From the NCBI GenBank assembly GCA_019419405.1, contig DYAA01000066.1, positions 1-5,165 of the forward strand: a DNA stretch of 5,165 bases. Reading direction: 5' to 3'. The position numbers and the translations under genes are program-made. Below the pieces are notes generated by a model. The model was not told where the DNA came from and searched no databases. It worked only from the letters and a program-made list of their open reading frames with translations. The DNA comes from Collinsella sp. GTDB lineage: Bacteria > Actinomycetota > Coriobacteriia > Coriobacteriales > Coriobacteriaceae. The first letter of the stretch is position 1; each line of letters starts with the position of its first letter. Of this stretch, positions 1 to 5,165 are shown piece by piece.

Positions 1-343
1 CGATAAGGAAGATCCTGAGCACATCCTCCCCAAACCAGCTGTCCGGCAAGATGCGCACGATGGCAATCAGCGCCAGAACGCCGACCACGGCAAACGCGGC
101 CTGTCGACCCAGAAAAAACGTCGCCGAGCCATTCTCGTGCAGCGCCTCGACCGAAGACGCCGAGTACACCATCAGCAGGCCAAAGCATACCAAGGTAAAC
201 AAGCAGGCCATGAATATCAAACGGGGGCGCATGATACGGGCGGGAACGCCGGCAATATAGCGTTCGCTAAACGACTGACCGCCGCGGCTGGAACGCGGTG
301 TGGTGCGACGTGAGGAAGCACGGTCCGAGTCGGGCCTCCTCAT
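1..343 (-). CDS. ftsW: FtsW, septal SEDS peptidoglycan glycosyltransferase (5' part, runs off the left edge)
   Basis: This is the first 114 codons of an integral membrane protein of the SEDS (FtsW/RodA/SpoVE) family. FtsW polymerises lipid II into glycan strands at the division septum together with a class B PBP. A basic, Ser/Arg-rich cytoplasmic tail (about residues 1-40) is followed by a first membrane segment (about 42-61) ending in FGLLMVYSASS, a hallmark of SEDS N-termini. A second hydrophobic segment lies at about 81-99. The catalytic loops are outside the window. The position directly after murD favours FtsW over RodA. The start is uncertain. ATG at 343 has a GAGGAG-like site, but 15 bases upstream. 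An in-frame GTG at 370 would add nine residues, lie 8 bases after the murD stop and have AGGGG 5 bases upstream. I list the ATG form; the GTG form is about equally plausible. Confidence 0.9.
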   Translation of the reverse strand, partial: MRRPDSDRASSRRTTPRSSRGGQSFSERYIAGVPARIMRPRLIFMACLFTLVCFGLLMVYSASSVEALHENGSATFFLGRQAAFAVVGVLALIAIVRILPDSWFGEDVLRIFLI

Positions 344-378
344 ACCTTGTCGGGGGCTCTCCTCTCTCACCGCAACCC

Positions 379-1785
379 CTATTCCATTTGTGATTTCGCT
401 GTAGCGGCAAGCTGAGCCACGTAGTCCTTAAACACGCGGCCGCGCTCCTCATAGCCCGAGAACTCATCGAACGAAGAGCAGGCAGGAGAAAGTAAGATCA
501 CGTCACCACGGCTCGAAAGCGAACGGGCAACGTCCACGGCGTCGCGCAGGTCATCCGCCTGGGCGATATCCACATCGCCATCGACATCGGCCTCGTCCAT
601 AGCGGCGGTGAAGCGCTCGCGCGCATCGCCAAAGCAGACGACCGAGCGCACGTTGTCCATAACGACGCGCGCGAAGTCCGTGAGCGGCGTGCCCTTATCG
701 TGGCCGCCGAGCAGCAAGATCACATCGTCATCGGGAAATGCCGTCAGCGCCTTCTCGACCGCATCGGTGTTGGTCGCCTTGGAATCGTTGACGTAGCGCA
801 CGCCGTCAATCTCGCCACACGGCTCCACGCGGTGCTCGAGCGGCTGGAACGAGGCCAGACCGCGGCAGACACCATCGACATCGGCACCGACTGCCAGGGC
901 AGCCGTGGCAGCGCACAGGGCATTGATAACATTGTGATGGCCCGAGATCTTGAGCTCGGACGTGGCGACAAGCTGAGTCTCGACGCCCTTCAGGCGCACG
1001 ACCATCTTGCCGTCGCGCACAAAGGCGGCATCCTTGCCCTCAGGCTCGTCAAAGGCAACCTTGCAGATGCGACGACCCGGCGTGTAGATGTACTCATCGA
1101 ACTCGTGAATGCCGGCGTCTTCGACGTCGACAACCGCCAGATCGTCATCGACCATATTGTCAAACAGTTTGATCTTGGCAAGCGCGTAGTTCTTATGGCT
1201 CTTATGCCAGCCCAGGTGGTCGGGAGTGATGTTGAGCAGCACCGCCACGCGGGGGTGGAGCTCGGTGGTCGTAGCAATCTGATAGCTCGAGAGCTCAGCC
1301 ACAAACCACTCGTTGTGAGCTCGGCCGTCAATCTCGTTGACCGGCGGCTCGCCGATGTTGCCGACAGCGACGCTGGCCTCGCCGGCAGCCTTGAGCAGAT
1401 AATCAGTCAGCGACGTGGTGGTCGTCTTGCCGTTGGTGCCCGTGATGGCAATCCAGTTATCGGGCGACAGGCGATAGGCAAACTCGGGCTCACCCATAAT
1501 CTGGGCGGCATGTTCGCGCCCGGCCTTAAAGAAGCCCGAGAACTCCGAGATGCCCGGGCACGTCACGCATACGTCATAGGCGCCCTCGACCTGTTCGGTC
1601 CCATAGACAAACGACGCACCAGCAGCCTCGAGCGCACGCGTGGCGTCATTGGGCTCAGAGGTGCCGCCGCCATACACGGTAACGGCGCTTACGCGCTCGG
1701 GATGTGCCAGCGCCCAGCGGGCGACATCGAGACCGGATTTGCCCTGACCCAAAACGAGCAGGCTAAAGACATCAGCAAGAGGCAT
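379..1785 (-). CDS. murD: MurD, UDP-N-acetylmuramoyl-L-alanine--D-glutamate ligase
   Basis: This cytoplasmic ATP-dependent ligase adds D-glutamate to UDP-MurNAc-L-Ala, the second amino acid step of the peptidoglycan stem. At 468 residues it is close to the usual length of about 450. The N-terminal UDP-binding domain begins with a glycine-rich LGQGKSG at 12-18. The central Mur ligase domain has the P-loop TGTNGKTTTT at 115-124, ELSSYQI at 164-170 and NITPDHLGWH at 185-194. AK at 203-204 probably supplies the carbamylated lysine. The C-terminal domain shows LEHRVE (316-321), NDSKATNTDA (333-342), LLGGHDKG (358-365) and LLSPACSSFDEF (431-442), all diagnostic of MurD. The mraY stop TAG is in frame three codons upstream with no other start between, so this ATG is the first possible start. 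No strong Shine-Dalgarno is visible, which suggests coupling to mraY translation. The TAG stop is backed by an in-frame TGA four codons later. The only oddity is glycine in DHLGWH, where aspartate is usual. Confidence 0.97.
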   Translation of the reverse strand: MPLADVFSLLVLGQGKSGLDVARWALAHPERVSAVTVYGGGTSEPNDATRALEAAGASFVYGTEQVEGAYDVCVTCPGISEFSGFFKAGREHAAQIMGEPEFAYRLSPDNWIAITGTNGKTTTTSLTDYLLKAAGEASVAVGNIGEPPVNEIDGRAHNEWFVAELSSYQIATTTELHPRVAVLLNITPDHLGWHKSHKNYALAKIKLFDNMVDDDLAVVDVEDAGIHEFDEYIYTPGRRICKVAFDEPEGKDAAFVRDGKMVVRLKGVETQLVATSELKISGHHNVINALCAATAALAVGADVDGVCRGLASFQPLEHRVEPCGEIDGVRYVNDSKATNTDAVEKALTAFPDDDVILLLGGHDKGTPLTDFARVVMDNVRSVVCFGDARERFTAAMDEADVDGDVDIAQADDLRDAVDVARSLSSRGDVILLSPACSSFDEFSGYEERGRVFKDYVAQLAATAKSQME

Positions 1786-1794
1786 GAAAGACCA

Positions 1795-2814
1795 CTATCC
1801 CAACTGGAAGAACAAAGCAAGGCCAACGGCACCAAAGGCCGCAGCGATAATCCAAAAACGGATGACGACCTTGGTCTCGGCCCAGCCCTTCTTTTCGAAA
1901 TGATGATGGATGGGCGCCATAAGGAAGACGCGCTTGTGCGTAAAGTGGAAGTAGACAACCTGAATCATGACCGACAGGGTCTCAACGATAAACAGGCCGC
2001 CGATGATGAGGGAGACGACCTCGGTGTTGGTCATGATGGACGTGCAGGCAAACGCAGCGCCCAGGGCAAGCGAGCCGGTATCGCCCATAAAGATGCTCGC
2101 CGGATAGCAGTTGAACCACAGAAAGCCCAAGCAGGCACCGGCACACGCGGTGCAGAAGATGGACAGGTTCACGTCTCCGTGCAAAAACGCCATGGCAGCC
2201 ATGGCGAGCATGGCAATCATAGAGGTGCCGCCAGCAAGACCGTCAAGGCCATCGGTCAGGTTCACGGCATTAGAAAGACCGGCGATCATCAGCCAGCAAA
2301 AGACAATGTAGAGCCACGGGAACGAAAGGCCGCAGATGGTGGTCGAAAGCACGCCAAGGTCGATCGTCAACCCACCGGGAAAACGAATCTCGGGGGCGAC
2401 GCCGCACCAGTTAACGGCAAGTACCGTAAAGGTGACACAGATAATGGTTAGGCCGATCATCTTGGCATGGGGCGTCAGACCGAGCGAGCGCCCATGCGTA
2501 ACGGAGGTCAGGTCGTCAATCAGGCCCAGCACGCCGGTCGCCAGCGTGGCGAGCAGCACGAGCACGAGCTCGGTGGTGAGCTTGCCCATTAGCAGACAGG
2601 TCAGCGAGATCGCGACGAGGATGACAACGCCACCCATGGTGGGCGTTCCCTGCTTAACCAAATGACGCTTGGGGCCGTCGGCACGAACCTGCTGGCCGAT
2701 ACCCTCGACCTTGAGCAGCTTGATCCACCACGGCATGAGCAGCAGCGCAATGGCGGCGGCGATGCCAAGCCCCAAAAAAGCCTGATACGTTGGATACGAG
2801 GGATTGCCGAACAT
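1795..2814 (-). CDS. mraY: MraY, phospho-N-acetylmuramoyl-pentapeptide transferase
   Basis: MraY is the polytopic membrane enzyme that transfers phospho-MurNAc-pentapeptide from UDP to undecaprenyl phosphate, making lipid I on the inner face of the membrane. Its 339 residues fit the family. Visible signatures in order are: a first membrane helix (about 11-30); the cytoplasmic RADGPKRHLVKQGTPTMGG (44-62); the magnesium-binding Asp pair in LGLIDD (96-101); SNAVNLTDGLDGLAGG (181-196); FMGDTGSLALG (242-252); and the His-rich MAPIHHHFEKKGWAE (299-313). Many hydrophobic segments lie between these. The murF stop TAG is in frame just two codons upstream, so ATG 2814 is the earliest start. An AAGGTG-like ribosome site lies inside the end of murF, about 11 bases from the start, so translation is probably coupled. 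The protein has nine cysteines, three of them close together at 221, 224 and 228. Confidence 0.98.
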   Translation of the reverse strand: MFGNPSYPTYQAFLGLGIAAAIALLLMPWWIKLLKVEGIGQQVRADGPKRHLVKQGTPTMGGVVILVAISLTCLLMGKLTTELVLVLLATLATGVLGLIDDLTSVTHGRSLGLTPHAKMIGLTIICVTFTVLAVNWCGVAPEIRFPGGLTIDLGVLSTTICGLSFPWLYIVFCWLMIAGLSNAVNLTDGLDGLAGGTSMIAMLAMAAMAFLHGDVNLSIFCTACAGACLGFLWFNCYPASIFMGDTGSLALGAAFACTSIMTNTEVVSLIIGGLFIVETLSVMIQVVYFHFTHKRVFLMAPIHHHFEKKGWAETKVVIRFWIIAAAFGAVGLALFFQLG

Positions 2815-2817
2815 GGG

Positions 2818-4242
2818 CTAGCACACACCTTCCACAAAGCGATCGAGCTCAACAAAGCGGGAACCCTTGACCAGTACAACATCATGTTTTTCAAGCGCGC
2901 CGCCCATGCGGTCGAGCACCTGCTGATAATCGGAGAACACCTGGATGCGGTCCTCGTCCATGCCCATCATGCGCGCGGCATCGGCCATAAGCTGGGCCAG
3001 CTCACCACCCACGCACGCCAGCATGTCGAGCTTCTTGGCGGCGGCATAGGCGCCCACGAGCTCATGCATGCGAGGAGCCTGATCGCCCATCTCGCCCATC
3101 TCGCCCAGGATCGCCATACGAGACCCCGTGCACGAAAGCGAGCACAGCAGATCGAGGCCAGCAGCCATGGATTCGGCACTGGCGTTATAGGAATCGTCGA
3201 TGACGCGGGCACCGCTCTTGGCGCGCTTGATCTCCTGGCGGTGACCGGTGATCGTGAGGCCTCTAAAGGCAGCATCGATCTGCTCGGGCGTCACGCCCAG
3301 GCGATAGGCAACTGCGGCGGCCTTAACGGCATTTGGGACGGACTGCACGCCGGGAATGGCAAGCATGGTATCGGTCGTCTCACCCTGGCCAAAATCGAGC
3401 GTAAAGACCGGACGGCCCTCGTCATCAACACGAATGTCGCGGGCACGGACCTCATCATCGTCCGAGACGCCGGCCAGCATCACGTCGATACCAGCAGGCT
3501 GGGCGAACGTATCGCGAATGAACGGCGTAAAGTCGTCCTCACCGCCCAAAACCAGCAGCGGCAAGAAGTCGCCGGCGGCGCACATACCCTGGACAATCTC
3601 GGCCTTAGCGCGGGCGATGTTCTCGCGGCTGCCCAAAATGCCGATGTGAGAGGTACCAATCTTGCTCACGATGGCAAGGTTGGGATTGGCGGACTTGGAC
3701 AGGCGCTCAATCTCGTGGAAATGGTTCATGCCCATCTCGAGCACCAGGACCTCGGTATCGGCCGGAGCGGAAAGCACCGTGAGCGGCATGCCGATCAGGT
3801 TATTGAAATTACCCTTGGTGGCCCAGACACGATAGCGCTTGGCGAGCACAGCGGCGAGCACGTCCTTGGTCGTCGTCTTGCCGATGGAACCGGTAATGCC
3901 AACGACCAGGCAGCCAAGCTCCAGACGGTACGCGTGCGCCAAACGCAGCAGAAACTCCTCGGGATCATCGGTCAGCAAGATGGCACAGCCCTTGTCCTGC
4001 GCCAGCAAGACCAGCTCGGCCTCGGGCTCACGCGTCATCACGACGGCGCCGGCACCCGACTGGACGGCACGGGAAGCAAAATCATTGCCGTCGACGTTTT
4101 CACCGGGAAAGGCGACGAAAATCGTCCCTTCCTCTACCTGGCGCGAGTCGATAACGCACCCGCGGCATACCCGATCGGCTTCTCCCGTCACGGTTCGGGC
4201 CCCTGTTGCGGCCGCGAGGTTGTTGACGGCGATCTCTATCAT
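2818..4242 (-). CDS. murF: MurF, UDP-N-acetylmuramoyl-tripeptide--D-alanyl-D-alanine ligase
   Basis: MurF is a cytoplasmic ATP-dependent ligase that adds the D-Ala-D-Ala dipeptide to UDP-MurNAc-tripeptide, completing the soluble pentapeptide precursor. The 474 residues match the family length. The N-terminal domain carries IDSRQVEEGTIFVAFPG (31-47). The central domain has the P-loop GITGSIGKTTTK (115-126), GNFNNLIGMPLTVL (144-157, typical of MurF), LEMGMNHFHEI (168-178) and IGTSHIGILGSRENIARAKAEI (195-216). The C-terminal domain has VIDDSYNASAESM (347-359), LGEMGEMGD (379-387) and LVKGSRFVELD (457-467). The DNPR motif of diaminopimelate-type MurE is absent, which argues against MurE. The start is well supported: AGGGGAG (4254-4248) lies 5 bases upstream, and an in-frame TAG at 4263-4261 rules out a longer form. 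mraY follows after 3 bases. The gap before it may hold a promoter. P303 and A354-E357 depart from the usual motif residues. Confidence 0.97.
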   Translation of the reverse strand: MIEIAVNNLAAATGARTVTGEADRVCRGCVIDSRQVEEGTIFVAFPGENVDGNDFASRAVQSGAGAVVMTREPEAELVLLAQDKGCAILLTDDPEEFLLRLAHAYRLELGCLVVGITGSIGKTTTKDVLAAVLAKRYRVWATKGNFNNLIGMPLTVLSAPADTEVLVLEMGMNHFHEIERLSKSANPNLAIVSKIGTSHIGILGSRENIARAKAEIVQGMCAAGDFLPLLVLGGEDDFTPFIRDTFAQPAGIDVMLAGVSDDDEVRARDIRVDDEGRPVFTLDFGQGETTDTMLAIPGVQSVPNAVKAAAVAYRLGVTPEQIDAAFRGLTITGHRQEIKRAKSGARVIDDSYNASAESMAAGLDLLCSLSCTGSRMAILGEMGEMGDQAPRMHELVGAYAAAKKLDMLACVGGELAQLMADAARMMGMDEDRIQVFSDYQQVLDRMGGALEKHDVVLVKGSRFVELDRFVEGVC

Positions 4243-4369
4243 TGCAGCTCCCCTGTAAACCTAATAATGCTATCGGCGTATTGTATCCCAGCGCCGCGCA
4301 TGCGTGGTGCAGGGCATGTGAACACCCCTCATATGGGACAACAAACCACGCCCCAAAGATTGTAACCCC
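4243..4369 (-). promoter_or_regulatory. 127-base PBP-murF spacer with a possible weak promoter for murF-mraY-murD-ftsW
   Basis: This is the only sizeable non-coding gap in the window. Read on the minus strand, TACAAT at 4285-4280 matches five of six positions of a sigma-70 -10 box and would give a leader of about 30 bases before murF. However, the hexamer 17 bases upstream (ACCACG) is a poor -35, and there is no proper extended -10. A second TACAAT lies at 4364-4359. A 7-base inverted repeat (4345-4351 with 4302-4308, 36-base loop) brackets most of the gap. A 15-codon micro-ORF with a Shine-Dalgarno-like GAGGGG lies at 4317-4270. The murF ribosome site AGGGGAG is at 4254-4248. No terminator-like GC hairpin with a T-run was found, so read-through from the PBP gene is likely whether or not a promoter is present. 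Confidence 0.25.
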
Positions 4370-5165
4370 CTACTTCGTGTGCGGGATACCCAGCACATCG
4401 AGCGCGTTGGCCATAATGGACTGGAACGGCACCGCAGCGGCATCTGAGCCGCTTGGCGTTCCGTCGAGCGTGATATAGCACAGCACCTTGGGCGATTGCG
4501 CCGGCGCAAAGCCCATAAAGGATGACATGTAGTTCTCCTTGAGGTAGCCGCCGTTCTCGTCGGCACGTTCGGCCGTACCGGTCTTACCCGCCACGTCATA
4601 GCCGTCAACCGCGCCGCCAACGCCCGTTCCCTCGGACACGACCGTCTGCATGCACGATGTCACCTGCGATGCGGCGTCCTCCGAAATCGCGCGCTCACCT
4701 TCGCCCCAGTCCTTCTCGTCGCCTTTGCTGGACTTATAGAAGTGCGGGGTCATCATCACGCCGCCGTTGGCGATGCCGCCCACGGCACGCGCGATCTCAA
4801 TCGGCGAGACGGACAGTGCCTGTCCAAAGCTCATCGAGCCCAGCGTGGCGCCGTCATACTGGTCACGCTCCTTGACGATACCCAGGCTCTCGCCCGGAAA
4901 ATCTACACCGGAGCTATGACCGATGCCCCACTTGTCCACATAGGCGGCAAAGTCGTCGGCACCGATCTTGCGCCCCACCAGGACAAAGCCCACGTTGGAC
5001 GAACGGCGCATCATCTCGCGCACATCCATGGTCATGGCGTAGTCGCGCTTGTCGGCATCGGTGACGGTATCGTCGCCCACCTTGATGCTCGCCGGCACCT
5101 CAAACGACGTACTCGATCGCACGACGCCCAAGTCGAAGCCGGCGCCTGCCACGAGCGTCTTAAAG
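4370..5165 (-). CDS. Class B penicillin-binding protein, transpeptidase domain (3' part, FtsI-like)
   Basis: These are the last 264 codons of a penicillin-binding transpeptidase that cross-links peptidoglycan stem peptides outside the membrane. The visible part opens with FK, which fits the end of the catalytic SxxK motif (STFK in many relatives), so the active-site serine lies just beyond the window edge. This is inferred, not seen. The second motif is SSN (fragment residues 55-57, in RRSSNVGF), and the third is KTG in VAGKTGTAE (194-196; bases 4585-4577). Between them are the family segments GIGHSSGVDFPGE and SMSFGQALSVSPIEIA. The chain ends about 70 residues after KTG, with no C-terminal PASTA domains. 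Its place upstream of murF in a dcw cluster points to the division PBP that partners FtsW (FtsI/PBP3 role). A SpoVD-like assignment cannot be excluded without the N-terminus. It ends in TAG, 127 bases before murF. Confidence 0.93.
   Translation of the reverse strand, partial: FKTLVAGAGFDLGVVRSSTSFEVPASIKVGDDTVTDADKRDYAMTMDVREMMRRSSNVGFVLVGRKIGADDFAAYVDKWGIGHSSGVDFPGESLGIVKERDQYDGATLGSMSFGQALSVSPIEIARAVGGIANGGVMMTPHFYKSSKGDEKDWGEGERAISEDAASQVTSCMQTVVSEGTGVGGAVDGYDVAGKTGTAERADENGGYLKENYMSSFMGFAPAQSPKVLCYITLDGTPSGSDAAAVPFQSIMANALDVLGIPHTK

Noticed and set aside
700..2451. A 583-codon open frame on the plus strand, antisense to murD and mraY
   Set aside because: Its codons are exactly opposite those of murD and mraY (same triplet register), so its stops could only arise from TTA, CTA or TCA sense codons, which are rare here. 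The product crosses a gene junction, is low-complexity and rich in Gly, His, Arg and Ala, and resembles no family I know. It is a shadow of codon bias.
3088..3105. A tandem 9-base repeat (catctcgcc twice) in murF
   Set aside because: It encodes EMGEMG in the conserved LGxMxELGD region of MurF, so it is explained by the protein motif and two copies are too few to suggest a functional repeat.
4306..4328. A possible small hairpin (GGGTGT with ATGCCC, loop TCAC) as a terminator after the PBP gene
   Set aside because: The stem has six pairs, two of them G-U, and is not followed by a T-run, so it does not meet the pattern of a rho-independent terminator.
2662..4365. A 567-codon open frame on the plus strand, antisense to murF and the PBP-murF gap
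   Set aside because: It has the same triplet-register relation to murF and the same composition as the other long antisense frame. The sense gene is unmistakable MurF, so this is a codon-bias shadow.
4270..4620. A 116-codon minus-strand frame overlapping the end of the PBP gene
   Set aside because: Most of it is an out-of-frame reading of the PBP transpeptidase domain. Only its last 15 codons, with their own ATG and ribosome-like site, are worth noting separately.

Overview
The window is a minus-strand slice of a division and cell wall (dcw) cluster from a GC-rich bacterium. In transcription order (high to low coordinates) it holds the 3' part of a class B penicillin-binding protein (PBP) gene, then complete murF, mraY and murD, then the 5' part of ftsW. 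Gene order, GC-rich codon use (TTA, CTA and TCA codons are scarce) and protein style suggest an actinobacterial gut anaerobe, perhaps Coriobacteriia such as Collinsella. That placement is an inference from general resemblance, not from a database match.

Layout: 5165-4370 is the PBP transpeptidase domain, cut by the window edge inside its SxxK motif. 4369-4243 is a 127-base gap, the only real intergenic space. 4242-2818 is murF, 2814-1795 is mraY, 1785-379 is murD, and ftsW runs from about 343 (or 370) off the left edge. murF, mraY and murD are separated by 3 and 9 bases and share one reading frame, so they are almost certainly co-transcribed and translationally coupled. No rho-independent terminator, tRNA, rRNA, mobile element or CRISPR array was seen.

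The genes form one pathway. MurD adds D-glutamate to UDP-MurNAc-L-Ala, and MurF later adds D-Ala-D-Ala to the tripeptide precursor. MraY moves the finished muropeptide onto undecaprenyl phosphate to give lipid I. After MurG (not in the window) makes lipid II, FtsW polymerises glycan at the septum and the PBP cross-links it.

This is mainly an ordinary housekeeping region, and I see no undescribed system. The points worth a second look are the absence of murE from its usual slot between the PBP gene and murF, a possible micro-ORF and weak promoter-like signals in the gap left there, the use of TAG as the stop of all four genes whose ends are visible, and a few departures from textbook Mur ligase motifs.
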